64,000 nucleotides of DNA. It comes from Batillaria attramentaria (lineage: Eukaryota; Mollusca; Gastropoda; Batillariidae). Each line of letters opens with the position of its first letter. Position 1 is the first letter of the stretch. Below the pieces are notes generated by a model that searched no databases, had not been told where the DNA came from, and saw only the letters and a program-made list of their open reading frames with translations. Of the stretch, positions 46,504-57,056 are shown piece by piece. The stretch is taken from positions 108,501 to 172,500 of the forward strand of contig JACVVK020000224.1 in assembly GCA_018292915.2 (NCBI GenBank), given 5' to 3'. Both the position numbers and the translations under genes were made by a program.

Positions 46504-46540
46504 GTGCGTGTGTGTGTGTGTGTGTGCGTGCGTGCCCGTG
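46384..46540. repeat. (TATG)n(TG)n microsatellite
   Basis: TATG units followed by TG runs with CG interruptions. Confidence 0.95.
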
Positions 46541-46600
46541 TATCGCTTTGTTTTGTTGTGTTTTGCGTTTCTCCCAGTCTAGTTTAAGTATATAATAATA

Positions 46601-46988
46601 ATAATGAGTATTGTATAGGTGCTTTACCCAATTTCATGATTCGGCTCAAAGCGCAGCGAACTGAACCCAACACGCACGCTCACGTGAATCACACGCATGC
46701 TCTCACACACCGGACATAAAAGCATTACAATCACGTGGTGCGAAGGGTCAGCTCAGCTATTTAAATTTCGGAATTTAGAATTGCATTTCTTTTTCGAATT
46801 TGGTGGGCTGAACATTTCCAAAGCAGAGGGGGAGGAAGCCGGAGTGCCCGGAGAGAACCCCCGACGATCGGCCCAAATGAACGGTGCCACATACGAGAGG
46901 GAAAAATTCTTTGCCCCGAGTGGGACTCGAACCCCTCACCTCTCGCATTGGTGACAAGTCTCTTAACCACTAGACCACCGACCGCCCC
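46601..46988 (-). mobile_element. SINE-B copy, complete, minus strand
   Basis: Same order as the 36236 copy: AATAATAATGAGTATTGTAT, GAACCCAACACGCACGCTCA, GGTGGGCTGAACATTTCC, GTGGGACTCGAACCCCTCAC, TTAACCACTAGACCACCGAC. The copies look close, which suggests recent activity. Confidence 0.88.
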
Positions 46989-47657
46989 CATGTATTCTTT
47001 CTCCACCTTTTGGCGAACATTATTATGGATGGTGTTAATTAATATTCAATGCCCCTAGAGGGTCCTGAATACAATTTTTGACATGACGTGACTTGCATGT
47101 GGGGGTGGGGGTGGGGTGGAAAGGGAGGCGGAGGGCTTTCATGACGTTTTGAATCATGTCCTACCAGACAGCTTGAGACACGAACGTATTAAAGGTTTAC
47201 ATACCTTCTAAGTGTCTGTGCAGAACGCCACACCAATACACACGACACTGATACTCCAGTGGGGGGGCTGGTGCTGTATACGGATGCGAGTCGAAACAGT
47301 GGGAGGTAGCGACAAACCTTTTGTTAATATTATACAGCTGTTTATGAAAATGGTTTATCTGACATTTCAAAGCCGCGAATCTCATTAGTTATGCGTGCAA
47401 AAGGTTATTGCATAACTATGTGTGACTCTCTCTCTCTCTCTCTCTCTCTCTGAGTCTCCGCTCTTTCTCAACCTCTCTCTCTCACGCCCCTCCAGTCCAA
47501 TTATGCAAATTGCTATAGTGTGCTCTGAACAAATAATTGATGCTCAAGAGGCGATAAACTGTGCTAATGTGATAATTGGGGACAATTTCTTCCATGGTAA
47601 AATGCCACCAGCTGTGAAATTGTTTAGGCATAAAGTATTATGTAAAAACCAACTTTG

Positions 47658-47785
47658 ATAGTAGGCGTAGAAGTGCAAGGCCGTTAGTATTATCAATTTT
47701 GAAAACCAAAGTTGACAGTAAGCCTGCAAGTGCAAGACCGTTAGTATTATTAATTTTGAAAACCAAAGTTGACAGTAAGCTTGCT
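47658..47785. repeat. 57-bp minisatellite, about 2 copies (unit 1)
   Basis: The unit has GACAGTAGGC, CAAGTGCAAG, CGTTAGTATTATT and TTGAAAACCAAAGTT. It is downstream of the copy 1 gene. Confidence 0.8.
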
Positions 47786-48029
47786 TTGCAAGTTTTGTCC
47801 ACATTCTAAATGAAGGAATGAAGAAAACAGAGCCGGCCATAACTTCCGTCAAACCAACCACATCTAACCACTAAACAACAAAACCAATCAACCAGTCCGC
47901 GTCTTTGTTACAAAAAAGCAATCTTGGACAAGACATCACTTCAGTGCGTTTTAATTCTTGCACAAAACATCAGAGGATGTCCACAAGAACTAATCTCTGA
48001 CAAAGGAGACTACACGCATTTCCGGTTCT

Positions 48030-48305
48030 TCAGCATTCGCTGCTACAGTCCTGTCTACACGTCGTTAATTCTGTGACGCAATCATTCACGCACTCCCTAT
48101 CGACGTCACTCAGTACGCTGACGTCAATACCTGTGCAGTCGGTCCCAGTGCCGCCGATGCACGTGTTTCTGCAGGCACAGTCTTGAAGCGTGCACTTGCT
48201 CTTGCAGCGAATGCATTTCATGCTGCGTGCCTCTGTGACGTAGACCACCAACGTCATAATGAGAAGACACGTCATCAGCAGTGACGTCGATCTTGTGAAC
48301 TTGAC
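48030..48305 (-). CDS. Secreted Cys-rich protein copy 1, exon 2
   Basis: Begins VKFTRSTSLLMTCLL after the acceptor and ends CSSEC-stop. A downstream ATTAAA on the minus strand (47950-47955) is a candidate poly(A) signal and is kept in copy 2. Confidence 0.8.
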   Translation of the reverse strand, partial: VKFTRSTSLLMTCLLIMTLVVYVTEARSMKCIRCKSKCTLQDCACRNTCIGGTGTDCTGIDVSVLSDVDRECVNDCVTELTTCRQDCSSEC

Positions 48306-48450
48306 CTTTGGAGGAGAAGAACGGTGATAACCAATAGGCCTAAAACGCTGTTATTGTAAATATCAACTCCTTGTCCAAAAACAAGCAAACACGCAAACCA
48401 AGCAACAAGCAAACAAAACAACAACACCCCACAACCCCTTATTAAAAAGA

Positions 48451-48489
<39 letters not shown>

Positions 48490-49069
48490 AACAGTCATGG
48501 AAAATGATCAGTCGATCCGAAGACCGCATGCCATGTTTGTCCGAGAAGTTCACTTTTGATTATCAAGTTATTGATTATCAAGTTATCTGTGGAAATACAA
48601 AGAAAGGAGAAAAAGGCAAGAAAACAAGGCAAGAAGGCCGCAAAACAATAGATCTACAAATAAAACACACAAACAAGCAAACAAACAACAACAGCAACAA
48701 CCGGGTGTCTTACTTTTCCGCAAACAGCTCTTGAAGATGTAGACTAAACAAAAATAAAGTACCAAAATATATGAATGTCAACCCCCTCCCCTCGGCCCCC
48801 TCCCCCCCCAACACAGACATACACAACAACAACAACAACAACCACAAAAGAACCGAAAGCAAACCACCAAACAAACCAACAAAAAACAAAAACCAAAAAC
48901 GGCGCTTAGAGCCTGTTTTATTTCATGTACAGGCGCCTTATAAGTCGTTATTATTATTTTTATTATTATTATATATTTCCTCGGCTGACCAACGCTAAAA
49001 TTCGTCTTAATTGAACCCATACATCTGTGAAAAACAACATCAACAACAACAAAAAACCCAGCTTACCAT
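48030..49069 (-). CDS. Small secreted 12-cysteine protein, copy 1 (92 aa, 2 exons)
   Basis: Coding is ATG at 49067-49069 (last codon of exon 1, followed at once by donor GTAAGC), joined to 48030-48305. The acceptor is CTTCTCCTCCAAAG. Residues 1-27 form a signal peptide (K3, then a hydrophobic core LLMTCLLIMTLVVYV, then TEAR). The mature part has 12 Cys: CxxCxxxC, CxC, then a distal CxxxC-x6-CxxxCxxxC block. No family is recognised; small disulfide-rich secreted proteins of molluscs include defence and shell or mucus proteins, and none is implied here. An unspliced start at the internal Met (48275) would give 81 residues with the hydrophobic core at the extreme N-terminus. I prefer the spliced form because both copies keep the splice sites. 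Confidence 0.75.
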
Positions 49070-49191
49070 GTTGAAGAACCAAAGGCTTGCGTGAACGTAA
49101 CACCAGCTGAGTTTTCCTATTGCAGTGGCTCGGTTGTGTAAGGCGATGATTACGAAACCGATGAATGAGAGTTTTCTAATTGTCACGGTCC

Positions 49192-49198
49192 CTTTATA
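49192..49198 (-). promoter_or_regulatory. TATA box candidate (TATAAAG) of Cys-rich gene copy 1
   Basis: TATAAAG on the minus strand about 123 bp before the ATG; flanking bases CTCC-TATAAAG-GGACCG. In copy 2 the aligned site reads TTAAAAG. Confidence 0.45.
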
Positions 49199-49367
49199 GG
49201 AGACTGTTTCACCCGCCGCTCGATTACCTCGTCAATTTTGTGATAATTATTAAAGTGACCAGTCAACAACCGAAAACTGCAGTGATCGTACAAACTGTGC
49301 ACACAGGGGGTAGTCAAAATAGGCCCCAGTGTTTATGGTGTTACTCCGCTTTCAAAGGGGTAGGTAG

Positions 49368-49548
49368 GTGGTAGGTAGTGTTTGGGAGTTTAACGACCTT
49401 TTCCACCACGTAAGGGTGATATCAAAGACGGGGCAACGAGAACAAGGCCAGAACAACAATTTGGCCAAAGCCGGGATTCGAACTCACGACCCAAGCATTG
49501 AAAGTCCAACGCTCTACCGTTCGGCTACCCCCCCCCCCCCCCTCCCCG
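49368..49548 (-). mobile_element. SINE-A nested in MITE (unit 1)
   Basis: GGGAGTTTAACGACCTTTTC, GATATCAAAGACGGGGCAAC, GGGATTCGAACTCACGACCC, then a C-run where the A box would end. Confidence 0.85.
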
Positions 49549-49795
49549 GCTTGAAAAGTAGCACCGCCAGGACAGAATGCTTCCAGCCAGTAGCACCGAG
49601 TGTTTCCGTTTTAGAGTTTGAGTCGCATCGAGTGTTTCCAAGGGAGTCTCGGTTTGTCGTCGTGATACTGAGAAAGGGTTCGTTTATCAACCAGACAACG
49701 AATTTGACCAACGCGTTACTACAATACAAAGACGTGCGTATACTCATATTTCAAACATACGGCTTTACGTGAGAGCGCCCATTTTGATCACACCC

Positions 49796-50036
49796 TGTGG
49801 TATGGTGTGGTATGGTAGACTTCTCCTCGGCGCACATATCCATCTCTGCTGAAATGCTCATGGCGCCGCAGGGCTGGAGGATGAAGCCTGCTGCCGCTAA
49901 GCGCTACTTTACGTGCAAACCCCCGCCCTGCTATCACTCTGGTGCGTGCGACAGTATTTCTGTTTACCACGACACCGGCCCAGCCTACTCTTCTTCGAAA
50001 GATGAACGTGGGATTTTTAGCGTGCACGCTTGATGT
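49796..50036 (-). mobile_element. SINE-like repeat with (CCATA) tail, minus strand
   Basis: GGTATGGTGTGGTATGG tail, then the reverse of the 26896 body (TCGGCGCACATATCCATCTC, CGCCGCAGGGCTGGAGG). It is absent from unit 2, so it inserted after the segmental duplication or was lost there. Confidence 0.6.
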
Positions 50037-50384
50037 ATGTGCGTGCGTGTGTACACGAAGGCGAGACAGGCACCGTAAACGAGTCTGCACATGGAGTTGA
50101 CTCGATATGGTAAGGATATTTTGCACGTGCAACCTGACCGAAATTATCACCAGTAGCATCAGAAACACCATTTTGACTACACCCCGTGGATATTGTAGCA
50201 TGCCCTCCACGGAATCTCTGACATTTCATGTAAGTGGTATAGTGGTATAGCACCAGCTCTGAACAAATGATTGATTCTGATGAAGCGATAAACTGTGAGA
50301 ATGTGATAATTGCGGACAATTTCTTCCATAGTTAAATGCCACCAGATGTGAAATTGTTCCGACATACAATAGACCGTCAGTATT

Positions 50385-50650
50385 AGTTGAAAACCAAATT
50401 TGACAGTAGGCGTACAAGTGCAAGGTCGTTAGTATTATTCATATTGAAAACCAAAGTTGATTTAGGCCTGCAAGTGAAAGACCGTTAGTATTATTAATGT
50501 TGAAAACCAAATTTGACAGTAGGCGTACAAGTGCAAGGTCGTTAGTATTATTCATATTGAAAACCAAAGTTGACAGTAGGCCTGCAAGTGCAAGACCGTT
50601 AGTATTATTAATGTTGAAAACCAAAGTTGACAGTAATCCTGCTTTGCAAG
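50385..50650. repeat. 57-bp minisatellite, more than 4 copies (unit 2)
   Basis: Same unit as at 47658, expanded. Alternating variants (GGCGTACAAG/GGTCG and GGCCTGCAAG/GACCG) give a 114-bp higher-order period. Confidence 0.85.
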
Positions 50651-50896
50651 ATGTGCCCACATTCTAAATGAAGGAATGTTTGGGCGCAAAAACAGCGCCG
50701 GCCAAAACTTCCGTCAAACCAACCACATCTAACCACTCAACAACAAAAGCAATCAACCAGTCCGCGTCTTTGTTACAAAAAGCAATCTTGGACAAGACAT
50801 CACTTCAGTGCGTTTTAATTTTTGCACAAAACGTCAAAGGATAATGTCCACAAGAACTAATCTCTGACAAGGGAGAGTATTCACATTTCCGTTGCT

Positions 50897-51172
50897 TTAG
50901 CATTCGCTGCTACAGTCCTGGCCACACGTCGTAAATTCTGTGACGCAATCATTCACGCACTCCCTATCGACGTCACTCAGTTTGCTGACGTCAATACGTC
51001 TGCAGTCGTTTCCAGTGCCACGGATGCACATGTTCTTGCAGACACAGTCTTCAAGCGTGCACCTGCTCTTGCAGAGAATGCAGTTGGTGTTGCGTGCCTC
51101 TGTGATGTAGACCACCAACGTCATTATGAGAAGACACGTCATCAGCAGTGACCTGGATCTGGTGAACTTGAC
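50897..51172 (-). CDS. Secreted Cys-rich protein copy 2, exon 2
   Basis: Begins VKFTRSRSLLMTCLL and ends CSSEC-stop. ATTAAA at 50814-50819 (minus) matches the position of the signal in copy 1. Confidence 0.8.
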   Translation of the reverse strand, partial: VKFTRSRSLLMTCLLIMTLVVYITEARNTNCILCKSRCTLEDCVCKNMCIRGTGNDCRRIDVSKLSDVDRECVNDCVTEFTTCGQDCSSEC

Positions 51173-51643
51173 CTTTGGAGGAGAAAAACGATTACAACCA
51201 ATAAGCCTGACAGTATTATTGTAAATATCGAGTCAAGCCATCTGAGAAATTACAAGGAAAGGAGACAAAGGCACAAGACAAGATAAGACGGTCGCAATGC
51301 AACAAACAAACAAACAAATCCAAAGAACAATTACAAGAAAGCAGCTCTTGAAAACGTAAATTGAGCAAAAATTAAGTACCAAAATATAGAATGAATACAC
51401 CCCCCTCCCGACCCCTCCGCCCCCAACACAGACATGCACACAAAAACACACAAAAACACACCACCACCACCACCACCACCACCACCACCACCACCAACAA
51501 CAATAATAATAATAAACGACAGTAAACCACCAAACAAACCAACCAAAAAACTAAAACAATAGATATATTTCCTCGGCTGACCAACGCTAAAAGTCGTCTT
51601 ATTTGAGCCCATGATTCTATAAATAAATGCAACAGCTTACCAT
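50897..51643 (-). CDS. Small secreted 12-cysteine protein, copy 2 (92 aa, 2 exons)
   Basis: Coding is ATG at 51641-51643 followed by donor GTAAGC, joined to 50897-51172; the acceptor is again CTCCTCCAAAG. It is a paralogue of the 48030 gene: in the 81 residues from the second Met I count 17 differences, only one of them in the signal region, and all 12 cysteines are kept. The last 30 residues are nearly unchanged. Most base differences in the mature part alter the residue, so the mature protein seems to be diverging faster than its signal peptide. Confidence 0.75.
51462..51495. repeat. (CCA)n microsatellite
   Basis: About 11 ACC/CCA units in the intron of the copy 2 gene. The copy 1 intron has a CAA-rich tract at the equivalent place. 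Confidence 0.9.
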
Positions 51644-51774
51644 GTTGACGACCCAAAGGCTTGCGTGAACGTAACACCAGTAGAGTGATTGTCCTTGTAT
51701 TGCAGTGGTGGCTCGGTTGTGTAAGGTGATGGTCATGAAACCGGTGAATGAGAGTTTTATATCTGTCACGGTCG

Positions 51775-51781
51775 CTTTTAA
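51775..51781 (-). promoter_or_regulatory. Degenerate TATA site (TTAAAAG) of copy 2
   Basis: It aligns with TATAAAG of copy 1 but carries A-to-T and T-to-A changes at the second and third bases. The surrounding promoter (GTGACAG, AAAACTCTCATTCA) is conserved. Confidence 0.35.
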
Positions 51782-51904
51782 CGGATATTGTTTCCCCCCG
51801 CTATATTACCTCGTCAATTTTGTGATATTAGTGTGACCAGTCAACAACCCAACTCCTGACATTTGCTACTGTAGTAACATCAGTGATTGTACAAACTGTG
51901 TACA

Positions 51905-52416
51905 CAGGCTGTAGTCAAAATAGGCCCTAGTGTTTATAGTGCTATTCCGCTTTCAGAGGGGTAGGTAGGTGGGGGTGTTTGGGAGTTTAACGGCCTTTTC
52001 CACCACGTAAGGGTGACGGGGCAAGGAGTAAAAGGCCAGAACAACTATTTGGCCTCAGCCGGGATTCGAACTCAAGACCCGAGCATTGAAAGTCCCAACA
52101 TTCTACCCTTCGGCTATCCCGGCTTTAAAAAGTAGCATTGCCAGGACAGAGTGTTTCCAACCAGTAGCACCAAGTGTTTCCGTTTTCATTTTTGAGTCGC
52201 ATCGAGTGTTTCCAAAGCATCTCGGTTTGTCGGCGTGAAACTGTGAAAAGGGTTCGTTTATCAACCAGACAACGACTTTGACTAACGCGTTACTACAATG
52301 CAAAGACGTGTGTGCACACTCCTACTTCAAACATATAGCTTTGTATGAGAGCAGTCATCGAAACTTTTGAAGCGGAGTAGCACCTGAAACACTCTGCCCA
52401 TTTTGACTACACCCCG
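51905..52416 (-). mobile_element. THAP-element-derived MITE with nested SINE-A (complete)
   Basis: Both ends are present: CAGGCTGTAGTCAAAATAGG and CATTTTGACTACACCCCG, with AAGCGGAGTAGCACC near the right end. The SINE at 51958-52126 sits next to CTTTAAAAAGTAGC, the same internal point as in the 31050 element. Confidence 0.78.
51958..52126 (-). mobile_element. SINE-A nested in MITE (unit 2)
   Basis: GGGAGTTTAACGGCCTTTTC, GGCCTCAGCCGGGATTCGAA, TTCGGCTATCCCGGC. It has lost GATATCAAAGA, present in unit 1. Confidence 0.85.
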
Positions 52417-52898
52417 TGGTGCTCGTAGGATGCCCGCCACCACGGAACCTCTGACGTTTCATGAAAGTGGTACAGCCTTAACAATCTCTACTGTAATTGT
52501 CAAAATACACTGTTTTCGGTTTTACGTATTTGCAACTGCGTATTTCGACCCTCATTTTCCGAACTATACACATCTCGTACCACGCACGAATATCCCACGT
52601 TCTTGACTCTTTTTTTTCAGTTTTGGCCCTGTATGCGAAAATCAGGCAAGATGAACGGGTTCCTTGGCGGCTCTAACTGTAGTAAACACGAGTAGAAACA
52701 AAGTGCAACACTCACACAAAGCCAAATGTAAATCCATGAATTAATTATGATTTTTTTTTTAGTCAAGTCAAGTCAAGTCAAAGTTTATTTCAAAACCCCG
52801 TTGGGGGTACATGAAACTAGAAATTAACATATAGATCAATCTCACCACATTGGCCAACATACATCATAGTCACTCGCACACACGTTTTGCAGGACTCA

Positions 52899-53205
52899 TA
52901 CATACATACATACATACATACATACATGCATACATGCATACATACATACATACATACATACATACATACATACATACGTACATACTACGTACAAATATAC
53001 ATAATGGAATGGAATGGGATGGGATGGGATGGGGTGTGCCTAATACACATACCTACATGCATACCACATACATGCATACATACATACATACATACTACGT
53101 ACAAATATACAAATGTACATAATGGAATGGAATGGGATGGGATGGGGTGTGCCTAATACACATACCTACATGCATACCACATACATGCATACATACATAC
53201 ATACA
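52899..53205. repeat. (CATA)n and 112-bp tandem repeat
   Basis: CATA runs, then two copies of a block: ACTACGTACAAATATACA, ATAATGGAATGGAATGGGAT, GGGGTGTGCCTAATACACAT, CCTACATGCATACCACATAC (about 52984 and 53096). Confidence 0.85.
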
Positions 53206-53583
53206 ACGTATATTTGTCAGACGTGTTTAGTTACCTCGGTTATGAATTTTACAAGTTTAGTGAGGCCCAAACCCCAAACGTACTTGGTAGGAATTAAGTT
53301 AACTCTTTGCCTGCCAGCATATTCAGCTGCAAGCTTGCATGTATTTGCCACGGTGCAACAAGGTCATAATTGGAATAAAATTCTAGAATATATGCTGTAC
53401 CAGATAACGCAGAAAAACTTATACTTTTTGGAAAGAAAACTGGATAATAAATTAACCACCTTATTGTTTCCAACATTCTTTTTCATTTTGATTTTTTTTT
53501 GCATGTGTGATTAAGAATGTAATTAATTGCATGACAGATGGGGGTGGCTCACCATGATGGAGATCTCCGTCATGATGACAGGT

Positions 53584-53969
53584 AAAGAAAACGCAGAAGA
53601 GACCATGTCACTCCCCTTCTGAAACAGCTGCACTGGCTTCCAATCCCTTTCCGCATCCAGTTCAAAATTGCAACACTGGCGTACCGCCATTTCGATGGCT
53701 CTCTCCCTCTGTACCTGTCTGCAATGCTTACAACCTACCAGCCCTCCCGTACTCTCCGTTCATCATCAGAAAAACTGTTAAAGGTTCCAAGAACAACTCT
53801 GAAGTCAGCTGGCGGTCGTTCATTTTCCTACGCCGCCCCCTCTGTCTGGAACGCTTTACCTGTCACCATTAGGGACCTTCCCACGCTGACTCAATTTAAG
53901 GCCCATTTGAAGACCTACCTCTTTAGGCAAGCTTTCGAGCTGTAGACCGACCACTGTTTCATCCGCACT

Positions 53970-54006
<37 letters not shown>

Positions 54007-54075
54007 CGCAAAGAGTGTTTCGTAGAAAACAGATAGGCGCTATATAAACTGTATTCATTATTATTATTATTATAA
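53584..54075 (+). mobile_element. 3' end of a LINE (non-LTR retrotransposon)
   Basis: The ORF tail 53584-53945 reads RRRDHVTPLLKQLHWLPIPF, IQFKIATLAYR, then RTLRSSSEKLL, FSYAAPSVWNALP and KAHLKTYLFRQAF before TAG. This is the C-terminal region after the reverse transcriptase of LINE elements of the Rex/CR1-like type. The tail has a (GT)n tract, GGCGCTATATAAACTGTATT and (ATT)n. It is 5' truncated, as dead-on-arrival copies usually are. Confidence 0.82.
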
Positions 54076-54789
54076 AAGGGTTAAGTGATGTTCATGTCTG
54101 CCACTGAGCGCTGTCACTGTAGGCGAAAACTATCCTTTTCTGCGCAGAGATCGCATTCCGTGACCAGGGTTACTAACGACCTCCTGATTCCTGAAGCCGG
54201 AAATGGCAGTTAGCAAAATTTGATCAAACGCAAATCCTTGCAGAACATTGGTTATACGATGAAAAATCGCCCCCCCCCCCCCCCCCAAAAAAAAAAAATG
54301 AACGCTTTTGCCAAAGCTGTGCGTTTGACATAAAATATGAAAGCTCAACGTAAACTTTAAAAAAAAAAAAATCCTTTTGATTGCGAGTGTATTTTCAGAA
54401 CAGGAAACACGATAGACATGGACATGGAGGATCGTCTGTTTTGATAACAATCTGTACCGCATACCTAGGTAAATGCTAAAAGGGGAAATAGAGCTGAAAT
54501 GTCACAGTGGTGCGAAAACTTTTAGGGAGTTCAGCTTAGACTGCGGTCTGACTGCAGAATGTCAGCGCTCCAGCAAAGTTATTGTTGATAATATCGCCTT
54601 GCAAATTGTGCGTTAACTGTCTGCTGACCTTTCAAACTTTTTTTTTTTTTTTCTGATGTTCATCGTTTCTTGTGTTGTCATTGACAAGAAGCAAAAGTCG
54701 ATCCAAACAAACAAATAAGCAACACCCTCTCCCCCACGCCCTCCTCCTCCAAACACGCCAATCTTCTTCTTCCTCGTCGTCGTCGTTCA

Positions 54790-55018
54790 CTACATGGAGA
54801 TGCCAGTCGCCCGCACGAATGCAGTTGTCCTCAGAATGTCCCCCAGGTTACCATAGAGCTTGACCCTCAGCGGTACTGGTTCTGGCCATGTTTCTTGTCT
54901 GGGACCTTCATGGAGCTGGCAGTGTTGTAGCAGGTGTTTAGCATTCATGACGTCTGCACTGCATGCGCTCTTCTCAGACTCGCCGATTCTGACTTTGCTG
55001 TGTGCATATGAGCGTTGA
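54790..55018 (-). mobile_element. LINE fragment: C-terminus after an RNase H domain
   Basis: The minus strand reads KHLLQHCQLHEGPRQETWPE, then LRTTAFVRATGISM-stop. The order HxLQxC...R-ETWP...L--TA-F--ATG is the end of LINE ORF2 proteins with a terminal RNase H. Only about 70 codons remain. Confidence 0.7.
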
Positions 55019-55087
55019 ACATTTCACGCCAATGAACAAGGAAATACGTAAAGCAACAACAGTAATTACCACCACCACCAAACTCCC

Positions 55088-55124
<37 letters not shown>

Positions 55125-55330
55125 GATGATGATGAAACGTTTTTTATTCAGGATAGAGCATTTAGGCATTGCTGCCTATCTTACATGCTGTCCTGCTATT
55201 CTACATTAAAGGGTATTGAGAAAAAAAATCAAAACAAACAAACAATAAAAAAGTTTAAAAAAAGAAAAGTATAAACTATCTAGGGGAAATACAGAAGAGA
55301 AAAATACACACGATAGAGAGAGAGAGAGAG

Positions 55331-55474
55331 TGAGTCTGTGTTCAAGGGGTTAACGTCTTCTTCCACCTCATAAGAGTGATATCAAAGACGGGAAAACGAG
55401 AAAAAGGCCAGCACAAATATTTGGCCCCAGCCGGGAATCGAACTCACGACCCGAACATTGAAAGTCCTTTGCTC

Positions 55475-55477
<3 letters not shown>
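55331..55477 (-). mobile_element. SINE-A copy, minus strand
   Basis: GGGGTTAACGTCTTCTTCCA, GATATCAAAGACGGGAAAAC, CAGCCGGGAATCGAACTCAC; the A-box end is replaced by a (GA)n tract (55475-55514). Confidence 0.8.
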
Positions 55478-55515
<38 letters not shown>

Positions 55516-55743
55516 TGTACAATAATTAGTCACATTTGTGGACGCTGGTAGCCACTCAGTGGTGATCGAGTGTTAACTAAATGAATGATGAATGAACGTG
55601 GAGAGCAAAATGGCGTTGTTAATTTGTCGCTCCAGAGTGCCGAGGCGTCTAGCGGGAGCACTAATTTGACCGTGTCTGCGTCACTAAGATAATTATGTCT
55701 GCTTGGTGTCTGGTGATACAATTTTCATCAGGTTGCACGTGCG

Positions 55744-56058
55744 CAGGGTGTAGTGAAAATGGTCGCGAGCGTTTCCGGTGCCACTCCGCTTCAAAATGAT
55801 TGCTCTCAAGCAAAGAGAGATAAGTTTTGAAATATGTACACGCACACGTATTTGTGTCGTAGTAACGCGTTAGTAACAAACTGAAGTCCTTTGGTAAGAC
55901 TAGGTGCTACTCAAATTTTAAATGGAAACACTCGGTGCTACTCAAAGTTTAAATGGAAACACTCGGTGCTACTGTTTGGAAACACTCTGTACTGTCGGGG
56001 CTTTGTTTGAAGCAGAGTAGCACCGGACACACTCGCGTCAATTTCGACTTCAACCCTG
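55744..56058 (+). mobile_element. THAP-element-derived MITE without SINE
   Basis: Ends CAGGGTGTAGTGAAAATGG and CAATTTCGACTTCAACCCTG. It contains ATTGCTCTCAAG, GTAGTAACGCGTTAG, and a duplicated block AAATGGAAACACTCGGTGCT. TGTCGGGGCTTTGTTTGAAG is uninterrupted. Confidence 0.75.
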
Positions 56059-56357
56059 GTGGTATACAAATTACTGTATGTTAAAAACCAAATTACAAAG
56101 AAAGAATTATAAATCAGAAAGTAAAAGAAAACGCTCATTTTCTTGTTTTCACGCAGTTTATGACAAACTTTGTGCACTGTTATGACCATTTTACAATGAT
56201 AATATATGCATGCGGTAAAGAATTATGTACATACGCGCCTTTTCAACGAAGTTTTGTTTGTTGTCGTATCTCAAGTGTAAACCAAAAAGGCATAATACAA
56301 TGACAGGCATGCCCATACAATATATTCACAAAATGTTTCAACTACACACGGATAAGC

Positions 56358-56483
56358 TTGTGTCGAACACGCTGCCTTTTCGAAATTCGACTCATCCGTC
56401 ATCCACGGATAAAGCAAACTTCGGATGAGTCGAACAAAACTCAAATTCTCCTGCGCATTCGACTTAAGCGTGTTCGACTGTAG
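56358..56483. mobile_element. pogo/Tigger-like MITE remnant
   Basis: The right end AAGCGTGTTCGACTGTAG has as its reverse CTACAGTCGAACACGCTT; the left end reads TGTGTCGAACACGCTG. Inner inverted ATTCGACTCATCCG / CGGATGAGTCGAA. Confidence 0.45.
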
Positions 56484-56669
56484 CATATCACCAGTGTCAT
56501 ACACGAATCACAGTATGCACGACATCCATGAATTTACTAATTTATACGGAGTATGGAGTTTGTTTGATCGTTGAAACTGAGAAGATATTTCATTTCCAGC
56601 GCATAAAAGCTAAAGTGAAAATACACAGTGTGGTCTTGTAGTGGAATGAGTCAATTTATACATAGATAT

Positions 56670-57025
56670 CAAACCAGACAAATGCGGTAATGCTAAAAGA
56701 AAGCTAAGGAGAAAATACTCAATCTGGTCGTATACTGAAAAAAGCTAATATTAAACCAGACAAATGCGGTAATGTATAAAGAAAGCTAAGAAGAAACTAC
56801 AGAAATGTATTAATAGCAAACCAGACAAATGCGGTAATGCTAAAAGAAAGCTAAGTAGAAAATACTCAATCTGGTCGTATACTGGAAAAAAAAACCCAAC
56901 TAATATCAAACCAGACAAATGCGGTAATGTGAAAAGAAAGCTAAGAAAAGCATACTCAATCTGGTTGTAAACTGAAATGAGATAATATCAACCAGACAAA
57001 TACGGTAATGTTAAAAGAAAGATAC

Positions 57026-57056
<31 letters not shown>

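Larger units (their letters stand above)
49293..50181 (-). mobile_element. THAP-element-derived MITE with nested SINE-A, split by a later repeat
   Basis: The left end CAGGGGGTAGTCAAAATAGG and the interior match the 51905 copy. SINE-A (minus) spans 49368-49548. The right end is interrupted near 49796 by the (CCATA)-tailed repeat and resumes at about 50140 with CATTTTGACTACACCCCG. Confidence 0.7.
47512..50250. repeat. Segmental duplication, unit 1
   Basis: Homologous in order to 50251-52480: GCTCTGAACAAAT, GGACAATTTCTTCCAT, a 57-bp minisatellite, the secreted-protein gene, its upstream region, the MITE with nested SINE, and ACGGAATCTCTGACATTTCA. This unit alone has the (CCATA)-tailed repeat at 49796-50036 splitting the MITE's end, and a longer intron. 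Confidence 0.88.
50251..52480. repeat. Segmental duplication, unit 2
   Basis: Tandem, same orientation as unit 1. It differs by more 57-bp repeat copies, a 468-bp intron in place of 761 bp, and lack of the (CCATA)-tailed repeat. Confidence 0.88.

Noticed and set aside
53724..53945. Stand-alone 73-codon gene
   Set aside because: It is the C-terminal end of a truncated LINE reverse-transcriptase ORF that is open further upstream.
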